From Moringa oleifera (lineage: Eukaryota; Streptophyta; Magnoliopsida; Brassicales; Moringaceae): a stretch of DNA of 64,000 bases. This document shows positions 1-11,890 of the stretch, in pieces. The notes below the pieces were generated by a model. The model did no database searches. It was not told the DNA's origin and saw only the letters and a program-made list of their open reading frames with translations. Numbering within the stretch: the first letter of the stretch is position 1; each line of letters opens with the position of its first letter. The stretch covers positions 5,146,001 through 5,210,000 of the forward strand of contig JAJFZO010000889.1 in the NCBI GenBank assembly GCA_021397835.1, given 5' to 3'. Position numbers and translations under genes: made by a program.

Positions 1-1233
1 GAGCTGTTACTGCCTAACTCCGTTAAGGGTCTCAAGGATCTTTTTTCTGTTGGTACCCACAAGAAACTTTGGTTCCCTGATAAGCTGCACAAGGACTTCC
101 TCCAGGTCTGCACTGTGTTACCATTACTTTCTTACAATTTACTTATCCATCCATTTTTCAGGCAGAATTCATTCTGAAAACTGTCGTTTACAATCAAAGA
201 TAACATCTCCGGTGGTTTAGCTGCAATTTTGTGTATAGTATGAAGAGATTATTTGCATGACTAGTGATCTCGTGTGATTTCTCCTATCAGGGCTTAAGGA
301 CTGATACCCGGTCAGGTGGAACTTGTAATTGAAATCCTTTAAGATTTTCAGATTATAATATGAAGGGCAATGGCCAACTGCATATAACGTGTGTGTATAT
401 ATATATTCTGGTCTTAGGTTAACTAAACCACCTAATTCATAGTTGTTAGTAGCAACAACGGCAGCCATAAATTCTGGGCTGTGTGAGTTAACACTCTTAT
501 CGTGTCGGCACTTTCCATTTCCAGACACGTCAGAGTGAGTTAAGATACTGATCCTGTCAGAAATTTCCATTTTGAGATGTCTTGACACCCTAGCATGGTC
601 TTGGGATACGAGAGAAAAGATCGCTGGGTCTGTCTCAATTATCTCGTTAATGAAACATGATTATCAAGGTATCATGCTTGGTACTAAGAAATGTTGAAGC
701 TATTGCAGGTGATGTTTACCAACAGGAAGGAGAGAGCTGAACTATTAGAGACATTAGTCATCAGCAATAAGGATGCAGCCATCCCTAATTTTCCACAGGC
801 AATGTCATCTCCATGCCTAATCTTCTTTCATTGCAAGCTTGTGCAAGCTTTCTCCAGAAGTTAATCAGATTTTCCACTGCATTTTTCTTTGTATCTTGCA
901 GAGAATACACCTCTTATGGGGTGAGAATGATCAGATCTTCAGGCTGGGGATTGCCCAAAACATGAAAGAGTAAGTATAACCATCACCCACCCAGGAACTA
1001 TTAGATCACTGATCTGATTGATGCTCACCATCTGAAAAGTTATTAGGGATCAATCTGTCTAATTCTAATTCAGATGGGTTTGGTTGATGCATTACAGACA
1101 ACTGGGGGAGAATGCAACGTTGCAGAGCATAAAGAAGGCAGGTCACCTGGTGCACCTGGAGAGACCTTGTGTCTACAACAGGTGTCTCAAGCGATTCCTG
1201 GCTTCTCTGCAAGAGGAAGGAGCAATGAAGTAA
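1..1233 (+). CDS. Alpha/beta-hydrolase superfamily protein, 3' part (partial)
   Basis: Last four exons of a gene that starts outside the window: 1-105, 709-798, 902-969 and 1098-1233 (TAA stop). They join in one frame and encode about 132 C-terminal residues. Two segments are typical of the plant hydrolases near At2g18360/At4g33180: WGENDQIF carries the acid residue (Asp) of the catalytic triad and AGHLVHLERP carries the catalytic His. The nucleophile elbow (GxSxG) must lie in upstream exons. The intron at 799-901 begins GC instead of GT; keeping the frame and the family sequence PNF-x-QRIHLLWG requires this GC-AG splice. The substrate is unknown; members of this group are usually annotated only as hydrolases or MEST-like. 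The C terminus, ending ASLQEEGAMK, is complete. Confidence 0.88.
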
Positions 1234-1529
1234 CAGATTCACCATTTACCACTCCTTCTGTCTGCTCCGGTGTTATTCATTCTAAGTGATTTTCTCAGTA
1301 TTTTTCAAGTAAAATGGACTCCAATGCCATTGATCCAAATAATGAATTGTCATATGAATTTGAATAAAGATTTCCTTTCTTTTATTTCTCTTTTCTGTAT
1401 TTCTACAACAATATGAAGCATTGTTGAGTGACAGCAACATGATTTCTGTAATTTCTTGGTGACAGAGGCAGGTGATGTTTGTTTGAAATAAGAATATAGG
1501 AATATGTATCCATAGGCAAAGACCTTTAC
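1234..1529. other. 3' untranslated/intergenic DNA
   Basis: About 300 bases between the hydrolase stop and the last recognisable piece of the opposing sugar-transporter pseudogene. It holds the expected 3' UTR of the hydrolase, with AATAAA-like signals near 1360-1370 (gaataaag). No gene seen. Confidence 0.5.
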
Positions 1530-4500
1530 CTAAAGGATGACGGAATCTCTTCGAGTGTTCTTCCTTTTAATTTCAGGGACCTAAATCATCACAAAAACAA
1601 AAGTGAAAACAGCCACAGCCATGTACATAGCAAAGGTCCCTGTTGACATTCAAGAAACCATGTTAATTAGAAAGTTGAACGATGTGTGCGTCAGAGAGAG
1701 AGAGAGAGGACCTGCAAGGCTCCAGCTCAAAAGCAGGTTTGCTGTCATGGTGATCAACCAGGATGCCAGCCAGTTAGATAGTGTAGCGTGGCTATGCTGC
1801 CACCAAGACCCTTAATATTCCCAGGAAAGTATCCGAAAGGAAAAGGAAATGCAAAAGCACAAAAAAAAAAAAAAGGTACTCTTCATTCTCAGATTCTGAT
1901 AAAGCCCAAATTCCCAAATTGTCTAAGAATGTAGAACTTAGATCAACCCCATAATCCGGACTCTGTTACAACTTTCAACACCTCTCAAGAAACAGAAAGT
2001 AGTAAACCTCTAACAAATCCAATCATCTATTCAGAATCTTATCTTGTGAAATGAACTTTATGTTATGATTGAAAAAGAGAGAAATTTAGCAAACCTCAGA
2101 CATTCTGAACCAAGGAATAGCACCAACTCCCTGAGAGAAGGCAATAACAAAGCCTCATAAAATTCAGTGATCAGACACACAAAAAATTCTGTTGTAAGCA
2201 AACAGGATACTAAACCAGGTATGAAGTAAATCTTACCGCAGGCCCTACAAGGGATAGGATTCCCATTATCTTACATAAAGGAGAATCTACAGTTACTGTA
2301 CCCTGGCATCAGCGAAGAAGAGAAAGAAGCCACAGAAACCATAGAAAGGCAGGCCTAACAGGATAAGTGGAAGAAATTCGTCCAGTATATGCATAAAATC
2401 GAGAAAGTAACATGCAGGGCCAACAGTCCTACAGACCTCTAACTAAGCAAAATGCAATGAAACAAGGAGCAGGCTAAGACCATTGCAAATGAGGATATCT
2501 GCACAAGCAACTTCACATCTGGATTTTCTTTATTCTCTTCCATGACAGCTGATGTAGATTATAAAGAAAGGGGAGGCAGGAGGTGAGAGAGGGATTCCCA
2601 AGAAGAAAATTTGTACCAACTCACCATAAGGAGAAGCCTGCGACCAGCTTTGTCCACCAACCATGTAGTCAAAGCAGTGGCAGCAACCTATGGAAAGCAG
2701 CAAGCCCTTGTTAGATGAATCTGATTCAAATATTTTTGCAGTACTTGGAAATCTACATATAATTATCATAATTAACAGATCTATTATGGCCTGCTTCACC
2801 TTAACAGCCCCAAGTCCAAATGTAGCAGCATAAGATAATTCAAATACTGTTCCAAGTAATTAAAAAGAAACCATTTAAAAATACCAAAGGCAAGATAGTA
2901 TAAAAATTTGACACATATTAGCATCTGACTGAGAAATTACAGTATCCACTATACAAGGGTTCAACAAGCCAAAATATAGTACTACCAATAGTTCAAAGAC
3001 AAAAGGGTTTTTGGTCTAACCAGCACTTTCAAAGATGTTACTGGAATAGGATAAAACACCATTGACGCCACTGAGTTGGTAGAGCACAAGTAATCCGATC
3101 CCTACCTGGAACAGAGACATGGTCACTGAATCCAGGGTTCACCAGTTTCTAAAACAAGGAAACAGAGTTAGAAAGTGAAATCAGGAATTTTAAGAGGAAT
3201 CAGCTTACTATCAATGTAAACAAATATCTTTTTCGCTTGAGATCAGCAAATAGTATTGTGTTTTTTGCTTGATGGGCCTACAGATCTCTGCAGAAAGTAC
3301 CTCCATCAGAAATTATGGTAACCTTAAGAGGAGACTCAACATATCCGCATGGAAGTACATCATTAAGCTCATTAACCCATACTTGCACACAACTAGGTTT
3401 GCTAAATCCAAACTAGATGGGATAATTTGATTAAATTGTTACAAAGTAGTAGTTCAAGGTAATCACCTTGATTTGATTCACTTCAACAGAAATGTCAATA
3501 CCAAAGTCCCATAAAGCTTGCAAAGAAGTCTCAAATTCTTCTCGGATCCCCATTTTGGCCTGGATGAGAAGACCACCACCACGGAATTCAGCAAAAGAAG
3601 AAGAGTAAGACAGCAGAAAGAAGAAAATGGTAGAGAAGAGCCAAGTTAGCAAAGATAAATAAAAACTTGGTCAATATGATTATGACCTCAAGTGAATGAG
3701 TCATACAAGCCATCGAGGAGACTCTGGTACCAAAAAAAAAAAAAGCCCAGTATCAACAAAATGCAAGGCAAAGTTCCTACAAATGAGGGGCAATTATTCT
3801 AATTAATCAAGATCTACTGAATTATATTTCTGCGAGAAAGGAGTATCTCATTTTAGAGCTTAGTAGCTTCAACGGGTTCCTAACTTGTTCCTTGAATTAT
3901 TTTATAGGCTTGCCTACGACAGCGAGCACTCTCCAGCTGAAAAACTTTCCCAAGAGATAAATGAGCATTATTCCAAATGTTATCGAGAGCTATACCATAA
4001 AGAAATAATGCCATTAATTAGCTGAATCATAAAATGCTTACGTTAACAAAAAATTGCATGAGAAAGATTGATGTGGGAAGAATGAAGAATGACTAACCTG
4101 GTTTACAGATCCAAAGCTTCCTCTCTTGTTTTCAGGCGATATCTCAGATATATACACAGGCACCTACACATAAACCATATAATTAATGTTGTCGTCACCT
4201 GGTAAAGATCAAGAACAAGCTAGAAATTTTCGGGGTACCGTATATGAGATTATACCCACACCGAAACTTGCTAAGAGTATTTCCATGAGTAAAAATGAGG
4301 AATCCTGGGAAACGATAACATGTATTAAGAAGCTTGTTCAGGACCAAAGCAAGCACCAAGAGGATCAGTAATCACTCACGTTGGAGAATGACATTGGTGA
4401 ATTGTATGCTGGGAAGGAACCTTGCAACCAATAGAAGAACACGGCGACAGGTGATCCCATTTTTCTGGCGTGAATGATTGAGAGTGGTTGGTGTGCAGAG

Positions 4501-4640
4501 GTGGATTTCTTTCCATTTCTGGATAAAAACAATGGTCGGCGAATCTCGTGTGTTAACTTCTGTTGGATGGAGAGCAGAGTAGCAGATCGAAGGCCGTCTA
4601 CGTTTGAACATTTCTCATGTTCTGAGCTTTGCATACGGAT
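1530..4640 (-). pseudogene. ERD6-like (ERDL6-type) sugar transporter pseudogene
   Basis: Remnant of a major-facilitator monosaccharide transporter of the ERD6-like 6 group, read on the minus strand. Recognisable exon pieces, 5' to 3': a damaged first membrane segment about 4385-4480; about 4305-4239 (GVGIISYT); 4163-4098 (VPVYISEISPENKRG); about 3970-3909 (YLLGKFFSWRVLAVVG); 3559-3467 (AKMG...EEFETSLQAL); about 3130-3021 ([18 protein letters not shown]); 2687-2625 (TTWLVDKAGRRLLLM); about 2330-2237 (MGILSLVG); about 2153-2095 (GVGAIPWFRMSEV); about 1835-1712 (SIATL/NWLASWLITMTANLLL); 1639-1530 (terminal VPE-K motif). Introns are kept, so it arose by DNA duplication and not retroposition. Lesions: a 5-base insertion near 1777-1786 shifts the frame; TAG at 1581-1583 replaces the conserved Trp before VPETKG; the first membrane segment is eroded; a further frame change lies near 2290-2300. 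A functional product is very unlikely. Confidence 0.78.
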
Positions 4641-5036
4641 TGGTTAGTCTCGTACTCATCTGCTATGAGAACCGTTCAATTTCTCAGTGGCCTCTCGACA
4701 TTACACACAGATGCAAATGAGAGTTCCAATTCAACTATAAATTCCATTATAAACAACATAAAAGCATTTATTAAGGCTCTTAATCACAAAGTTTCAAGCT
4801 TCATTTATGATATCAATGGAATCTTATATATCATGTAAATGTCATCTTTAACCCAACTGATCATTTCCATTCAAGAAACAGTTTAACTTTCGTGGGCTTG
4901 AAGTGACAAATTTGTCCTTACGAAAAGATCATTAAGATAATTATATGATGTAAATGTCATTTAATTAATTAAGGCAGTCCTACTGTTTATAGTACTTGGA
5001 CCCAACTACCTCCTCCTCCGCCGCGATTTCTCTCCA
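4641..5036. other. Intergenic, head-to-head promoter region
   Basis: About 400 bases between the start of the decayed transporter and the DNA glycosylase start. AT-rich around 4740-4960. It would have served as a shared or abutting promoter; apart from the telo-box at its right edge no clear element is seen. Confidence 0.4.
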
Positions 5037-5046
5037 AAACCCTAAC
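5037..5046 (+). promoter_or_regulatory. Telo-box in glycosylase leader
   Basis: AAACCCTAAC ends four bases before the ATG at 5051. This matches the plant telo-box (AAACCCTA), common in promoters and leaders of genes for proliferation, replication and ribosomes. Sequence match only. Confidence 0.45.
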
Positions 5047-5050
5047 AGCC

Positions 5051-5857
5051 ATGAAGTCATGTAGACGATCCTCCATTGCCACAATTGATGTTTCTGAAAA
5101 CCCTTCAGCCTCCTCTAAAATCCCTTTCCGGCCTCGCAAAGTACTAAAGATTTCTTCTAAAACCCCCATCACGACCATCGTCAGTTCTTCTCTTGTTCCA
5201 AATATCACAAAATCATTATCCTCGAAGTCGGAGGTTGACATCGCTCTCAAACACCTGTGCGACACCGATCCGCTCCTGGCTTCTCTAATCGCCGCCTACC
5301 CTCCACCAACGTTCGACTCTGAGCACCCACCATTCCTTTCCCTCTCTAGAAGCATCCTCTATCAGCAACTCGCTACAAAAGCGGCCAAATGCATCTATAC
5401 TCGCTTTCTCTCCCTCTTTGGCGGCGAGTCTGGTGTCCTGCCTTACGCCGTTCTCTCCCAGTCGGTACAACAACTTCGGCAAATTGGGATCTCAGCTCGA
5501 AAAGCGAGCTACCTCCATGACCTGGCGGATAGGTTCGCTAAAGGGGTTTTATCGGATTCTTCGATTCTTGAAATGAACGATAAGGAGCTGCTGACGATGT
5601 TGACTGCGGTTAAGGGAATTGGGGTTTGGTCTGTGCATATGTTCATGATCTTCTCGCTGCGCAGACCTGATGTTCTACCCGTCGGGGATCTTGGTGTGAG
5701 GAAAGGAGTTAAGATTTTACACGGGCTTAAAGATCTACCGAAGCCGCTGCAAATGGAGCAGATTTGCGAGAAGTGGAGACCTTATAGGTCTGTTGGGTCT
5801 TGGTACATGTGGCGGCTTATAGAAGCTCAGCGTTCTAAATCGAATTTGCCATCATAG
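5051..5857 (+). CDS. DNA-3-methyladenine glycosylase, AlkA-like (HhH-GPD)
   Basis: Intron-less 268-residue protein of the HhH-GPD superfamily, AlkA type, which excises alkylated purines from DNA in base-excision repair. Residues 1-60 are a Ser/Thr/Lys-rich leader, possibly for nuclear or organelle targeting. The catalytic domain spans about 65-262. Visible hallmarks are SLSRSILYQQLATKAA (about 97-112), the helix-hairpin-helix LTAVKGIGVWSVHMFM (about 184-199) and PVGDLGVRKG (about 210-219), where Asp213 is the expected catalytic residue. There is no Fe-S cluster cysteine loop, which fits AlkA and argues against EndoIII/MutY. The start is the first ATG after a CCAAAACCCTAACAGCC leader. The length is close to plant homologues such as At3g50880. 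The exact lesion specificity is not shown by the sequence. Confidence 0.9.
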   Translation: MKSCRRSSIATIDVSENPSASSKIPFRPRKVLKISSKTPITTIVSSSLVPNITKSLSSKSEVDIALKHLCDTDPLLASLIAAYPPPTFDSEHPPFLSLSRSILYQQLATKAAKCIYTRFLSLFGGESGVLPYAVLSQSVQQLRQIGISARKASYLHDLADRFAKGVLSDSSILEMNDKELLTMLTAVKGIGVWSVHMFMIFSLRRPDVLPVGDLGVRKGVKILHGLKDLPKPLQMEQICEKWRPYRSVGSWYMWRLIEAQRSKSNLPS

Positions 5858-6172
5858 CAGCATCGGCCTCTGCTTCAGCGTTCGGATCTTGCTAATTGCA
5901 TTGCAAAATCTGAATTATCTTACAACGCAGTTATAGACTAGAGTATGCAATCTTGATGCTTGCTTACCCATTTGTAAAAATTGTTGCTTGAAGCTTTCAT
6001 GGTGGTCAATAGATTGTAAGGTTCTGGAACTGCCAAAATTTTTCTATTTCTAGTTCAATCCCTTTTATGCTGTTGTATAACCTGGTTGGTTTATCTCCAA
6101 GATTTGCTCATGCTGCTTACAAGTTCCGAAATTTTTAATCGGAATTGGAGAACAAAGTCTGAAACCTCAGGC

Positions 6173-6175
<3 letters not shown>

Positions 6176-6203
<28 letters not shown>
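6176..6203. repeat. (CT)n microsatellite
   Basis: About 14 uninterrupted CT units, ending just before CATGG. Confidence 0.95.
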
Positions 6204-7345
6204 ATGGCCATTAGCTTGTAGATGAAGTTTCGAAACGTCATGCATGGCACCAATGAAAATCGAAATGGATATTCGAGATTCCTTTTGACTTTTGATCCAA
6301 AACAGTGAGTAGACCTTGACGGTTGACTGTTTCTTCCCTAATCGGCAAATCTAACCACTTGGATCAGGCTTTGAAGAGATCTTTAGGCCACAACTCAGGC
6401 CCAAGAAACCCAAATATTGTCTGCCAGTCGCCTCTTGGGCTCTTTCTCCCTAAAATTACATGGCCTTGCCTTCAACTACGTCTGCGCTCAGCCTCTGTTA
6501 GCGGGGACACTGGCTAACCAACCAGGTCAGGACTGCTGGGTGCTGACATTGACAACAGTGAGCTTAGCCACTGAGCCTCCCTCAAGTCCCCCCATCGACA
6601 TTCTCGATGAACCAACACAACCAAGCCCGTGTCAAGATCCACCACATGCTGACTTCAATTCCATTTTGTCTCATCGAGACGCTGATATTTCTTGAACGTC
6701 CAATAACCCAAATATGTATTCCACTTCATCTCTACTAAGCCTGAGTGCCATACTACTCTTATGTCCTCAAAAACATTCTTGGATTCAATCATCAGTCTAT
6801 GGAATGCCTGAAATTATCTCCCTTAATGTCTTTTTCTCTACCTGTTCTGTAACTTAAAAAAATGGGTACTAGACCTGATATCTGTAAATTTGTTTAGTTC
6901 ATGTCCTTGGTTTACCTAGCTAGCTATCTTGTCATACCTAAATCTAAGGCCTTGCTCTGTAATCCACAACTATGATAAAGAACTGAGTTATGATATTCAC
7001 CATTTTAGGTAGCTTTGATGATATCAATTGGTCAGATGGGGGTGCTATCTTTCACTTTTACAGCAAACTGGACATCAATGGACGAACCTTTCACAACAAA
7101 GAGTCCTAACATAGAACAAATTATAAGGCACCCACCCTGTAATTCAGAGGGTACCCATCAAATGAAAAGGGACTAAAAGCTGTAGTACAGGAGAGCTAGC
7201 CTGCAACAAGGGAGCGAATGGTAATGGAAGGCCATGTACCTCATCCCATTATGAAAGCCTTTGGCCCCACCATGCACACCCACAAAGACTGTTGCTTTTG
7301 GACATGAAACCCGACAACTTTGGCAAGCCAAGACAAGACACGACG

Positions 7346-7348
<3 letters not shown>

Positions 7349-7378
<30 letters not shown>
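7349..7378. repeat. (TC)n microsatellite
   Basis: About 15 uninterrupted TC units. Confidence 0.95.
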
Positions 7379-7740
7379 GTGCAATAAGCAGCTGGCTCTC
7401 GAGTAGTAGTTGTATGGTGGTCGTAATCTTTTCGAGAAATTGAGTGGGGAGTTGACTGCCTACTTATATACCCATTTCACCATAACATGTGCATCTTAGG
7501 AAGAATCAATCGCTTTTAGGTTTTAGCAAAACAGATGCTCATCATGAGCCTGTTGATCAAACAAAGCATCTGCGTTGTGTTGTTTGAGTGGTTTCTGTTA
7601 AAGGGACTTGAAGGGGATACCACCCACAATTTAGACTTTAATTTTCTTAACAATAACCACTAGCTTTTGCATTCTTAATCAACAATCTCATTTAATTGAT
7701 TCTGTCCTGATCTAAGTTAGCATGATACCTATCAATTTAC

Positions 7741-9420
7741 TAAAATAAATAATTAAAATATATTCTATTATTTTTTTACTTTAATATAAATTATAAATTA
7801 AAATAATTTTTTTATTTTTAAAAATAATTTACACAATTAGAATTAATTTTATTAAAAACATATATTGTTGTATATAATCACATCAAAAACATATTATTTG
7901 AAAATTATAATATTAAGTAATATATAAAATTTTGACTTGCTATTTTTTTTTAAAAAAGGGAAATTTTGTGTGGAAAGCTATCAATGTTGTAATGTAATTA
8001 TAATCTGCATGAATCTATCTTGGGGAATATATGCCAAGAGGCAGATTGTATCAATCTCGTAGATTAGAAGGAAAGTGCAAAGCAAGATTTGGACTGAAGC
8101 AGCTAGCTAGCTAGCTAGCTAGCTTTCTCCCATGGCTTGAAGATATTGTGGCAACAAGCAAGGAAAACGACACGAGATTTAACAGGTGATCAAACTTTAC
8201 CAAATCTTGAACCAATGGAAGAAAATTAGGGAACTGTGAAAAAGTAAAGAAAAAATTATTGCATGCAAAAGGGGGAGGAGAGGAGAGGCAGAAGGAGACA
8301 GAAGAGTGAGGTTTTCTTTTCTTTATGGGTTGTTGGATTCTCAGTTTGCATAATGAAAGCCGAAGCCAAATCCACCGGTGCCTTCAGACACGTGTCCGCG
8401 TGCGGGTCTTGATGTGACTCACAAGAGCCAACCGAGCCACCCCCCGTACTCATAAAATCCAACCTAGATTTTGCTTTCCTTGATTCTCCTCCTTCACCAA
8501 AGGGCAAAAAGGTTAAAACGCATCTTTTCGTTACTAATTAAGTAAATTAATTTGAATTTTAACATGACAAATTAAGTAAATTAATTATTACTAATTAAAG
8601 AAACTGAAATTTTTTCTCTCGTTTGTAATAATATATTTTTTAAATAGTATAATTTTAAAAAACAGAAAACCGGAATTTCATAATGAGCACAATGAACTCC
8701 AAAAAATATATAAAAAACTATTAAAAATATTAATGTAACTAATTAAACTTGTCATACCAACTTCATTAAAATAGATTCTAACTGCATGCCCAAGACATAA
8801 TTTTACAAAAATTCTTACTAATTTAAGACTCAAATTAGCGATTTCGATATTATATATATTGTAAAATATATATTATTTTGAACTTAATTCACTGATTATA
8901 TTGTAATTTTCTTACCATATGTCCCATGAATTTTATAACAATTTAATTATTGTTAGTATATTTTGAGTGATGAGACCCTTAAAATTAAATACGGTGCATC
9001 CAACATGTGCATTAGAGTAATCAATGGAAGATCATAAGTCAAAATGTCATCCTGTTACTCCACATGCATAGATACCAATAATTAATGTTAATAATTATTT
9101 TTCAAGTTTTTCTTTTCTTTTGACTCATTTTAATTTGATGATTACCCAGGAATTAATATTTAAATAAATTGTTTATTAATATGATAATTAATAAGCTCCA
9201 TTTTTACCCATCATATATACTCAAATGATATGAAAAATTAATCATTATTATTATCGATTTGATTACGCAGAAAACAAATAAAGATTTTAAAAAATTAAAT
9301 CATTTTATTGTGAAATGATGTGTAACTATTACTTAATAATAATTGTAAACATTTAATTATATAATTAAATTGTCAACAATATAGTAATAATTCTCTAAAA
9401 AAAGAAATAAAAGACACCTA
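7741..9420. other. AT-rich intergenic DNA
   Basis: Two very AT-rich stretches (about 7740-7960 and 8520-9420) flank a less biased part (7970-8510) that contains the AGCT repeat and a CACGTG near 8390. No coding potential; possibly old MITE or retroelement debris, but no terminal inverted repeats or target duplications could be shown. Confidence 0.4.
8100..8124. repeat. (AGCT)n tetranucleotide repeat
   Basis: About six AGCT/CTAG units in a row; the repeat is self-complementary. Confidence 0.92.
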
Positions 9421-10286
9421 AGCTAGCTAGAAGAGGAAGTGTCGGATGGACAGAGGCCACGTGCTTACAGTCTCTACCAGTACTTATGCATGCATTAATC
9501 ACCAAGAAAGATTAGTTTAATCATTTGATCTAATACTAACTCCGAGTTCTAATTAAATTATTAATTTCTCGGAAATTGCTCCCAGAGATGGTGTCTTAAG
9601 ATACTCTTCAAATCCTTTAAACCCCAACCACTAGTCTTCAGAATCAGATCTTTAAGATTAAGACATTCGGACAACATGTGAAGTGTTTTGTTTCCCCAAT
9701 TGTCTTGTGAAACAGACAATATGTAGTCTGTTCTGTCAGTATAGAGATCATGAGAAGGATGAGATTGATATTAAGCCTGCATGCAATGCACTTCTCTACA
9801 TACATGAACTCACTCCCCCTAAGATTCCATTCTTAGACTTGATGATCGATTAATTAAGCAAATGCGATATTCTCAGTGCAACTTGCTCGTACACAATGTA
9901 TGGGTAGACAAAGTTCAGGTTCAGGGTTAACTTCAAGTTCAAAAAAGATAAATACTTTTTTTTTTAATTGAATCTTTTAATTCAGATATTTTGATTATTA
10001 AAAATAAATAAGAATTCTGAAAAGGATGGATCATTGGCTTGTTCTTGATTCATTTGTTGAACATAATTTTGTAGGGTTGCTTGGGATGGGAAATAAGTGT
10101 GTTGGCCCAAAAAGATAAGAAGATGGCTTGGCCTAAAATGGCTGAATCCAAAGTGACAGGGACTAGGAGGAGGAGGAGGAGGTAGAGGAGAAAGAGGAAA
10201 GGGTCAAATGACACAGTGTTTGATGTAATGTGATCTGATGACTATTGTGTTGGGCAAGGTCTGACCAGGAGTTAATAACCAAAGAA

Positions 10287-10312
10287 AGCACAAGCACAAG
10301 CACAAGCACAAG
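10287..10312. repeat. Hexanucleotide repeat (GCACAA)n
   Basis: Four near-perfect tandem copies of a six-base unit (agcacaagcacaagcacaag...). Confidence 0.85.
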
Positions 10313-10622
10313 GAGGAGAAAAAGAGAAGCGATGCCAACAATGGCATAGTGAATAGCATCAATCGATAGAAATGGAGAGAGAGAGAGACTAAAGTTATTG
10401 GTTAGGGGAAGAGTGGAGTTGCAGAAAGATTGCTGCAGGCGCACAAGCATGGAGCACAGCCTCGAGTAGAGAGAGACAGAGAGAGAAGCAAAGGACGGAA
10501 GAGAGAGAGAGGGAGAGAGACTGGCACACAGTATAAGGACAGGTGATGTGCTGTGGACCAGCATTCTCTCACTTTAATTCCCCCCATCCCCACATAAAAC
10601 AATCAAAAGGGTTCTCTTGACA

Positions 10623-10643
10623 TCTCTCTCTCTCTCTCTCTCA
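10623..10643. repeat. (TC)n microsatellite
   Basis: About ten TC units, in the presumed ZHD6 promoter or leader. Confidence 0.9.
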
Positions 10644-10863
10644 TCATTAATCTTAATAAGGGTTTTTCTTAATTGGGTTTTGTCTGTTATTAAAAGGGTT
10701 CTCTTCTCATCTCTGTCTCCCCCTCTCCCTCTTCTCCATTGATTATCTTAAGCTAAACTCTTGTATAAAGGCAGAACTTATTAGTCTAGGAATTTGATCA
10801 GGTTGAGGGAAGATTCCAAGCAAATTAATAAAGTAAAGTCAAGGGAAGGCCACATTTTAACAC

Positions 10864-10891
<28 letters not shown>
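10864..10891. repeat. (CT)n microsatellite
   Basis: About 14 CT units, about 1 kb before the ZHD6 start. Confidence 0.9.
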
Positions 10892-10894
<3 letters not shown>

Positions 10895-11890
10895 TTTCTC
10901 TCTAATGAGTACTAATAACACACAAACACATTATTCATTTGGGGTTTTGCAACATTTGGGGTTTTGTTTAGGGTTACAGAGAGACACCGCAGAGAGAAAG
11001 CTAATACAGTGGAGAGTCAATAATTAGAAGCTGGACCAGTGTACAGGTTGTGAAAGAGGACTAACATGACCTTGTCGGTTGATCTGCAAAGAGCAGTATG
11101 CCACTCTCTAAGGTGTCATCAGTGTTTGGTCACTCACTGGGTTTTTTGAGAACACACCAACCCACCTGTTCCTTAATTTGATGGATGGATTCTCTGAGCC
11201 TTGATGGGAGGTAGGGAACAATACAAGACTCAAATCTCTCTCACACACACTTCTGTCATCTTTCTTATTAACACACTGCACTCTCCCTTCTTTCGATAAT
11301 TTTAAGGATGCTTTCCTTAATCAATACTAAAACCAGGTTCTTAAACTCATGGTGTAATTACTGCAGCTTCCTTTCTCTTCCCAACTCAACAGTTTAATCC
11401 GTCAAGTAAGTCATCTCAGTGAACTTCACTACAGTGGTAGGGGGCCCCATGTTGGCTTCGTTTCCTGTTTGTGTGTATCAACACTTCTTTTCTTTTCATT
11501 CTCTCTTTTCTTCTTTGTTTTCGTCTGAGATTATAATCTTTTTAGTCTCTCTAATCTTTCATTTCTATCAATTGCTCATCACTTGGCTTGCCACTTAGGG
11601 TTAGGGTTGAAATTAGTGAAATTGGTGGGTGGGTTTAGCACCCAAAACGTCAAAATCAAAGTGAGAGAGGAGGGATTAATTCTAGGTTAGCCACTGATTA
11701 TTTCTTTGATTAAGTTTGTTTTAGAAAATGGTGTATTAGATTTCAAAAGATTACAGAAAGCTCCTGGTTTTAGCAGAAATCGTGAAGACGATGATGATGG
11801 CTTTGAAAAAGATTTGTATTATTGAATAAAGGGCAGCTGGGATCGATCATCAAGGCTTAGATCAAGTTTTTACATTGAAGATCGGATTTA

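Larger units (their letters stand above)
5858..7740. other. Intergenic region with CT microsatellites
   Basis: Begins with the glycosylase 3' UTR, then carries CT repeats at 6176-6203 and 7349-7378. Short open frames near 6323-6695 and 7261-7443 have no family features and include the repeats, so no gene is called. Confidence 0.5.
9421..11890 (+). other. ZHD6: ZHD6 upstream and probable 5' leader region
   Basis: About 2.5 kb before the ZHD6 ATG. It contains RY-like CATGCA motifs (near 9488 and 9776), a hexamer repeat (CACAAG/GCACAA) at about 10287-10312, GA-rich tracts at about 10376-10520, CT tracts at about 10623-10643 and 10864-10891, and the pyrimidine-rich stretch before 11560. The pyrimidine tracts close to the gene probably lie in the promoter or a long 5' UTR, which may contain an intron. 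No separate gene is supported; frames on the minus strand at 10163-10602 are only translations of the repeats. Confidence 0.4.

Noticed and set aside
1603..1815. 70-codon plus-strand frame
   Set aside because: Antisense of the last exons of the sugar-transporter pseudogene, including a GA repeat in its intron.
8083..8105. TTGGACTGAAG resembling the start of miR319
   Set aside because: Only 11 bases match, the rest runs into the AGCT repeat, and no complementary arm was found upstream.
10163..10602. Minus-strand open frames of 66 and 133 codons rich in Ser and Leu
   Set aside because: They only translate GA/CT and CACAAG repeats in the ZHD6 upstream region; no domain and no splice context.
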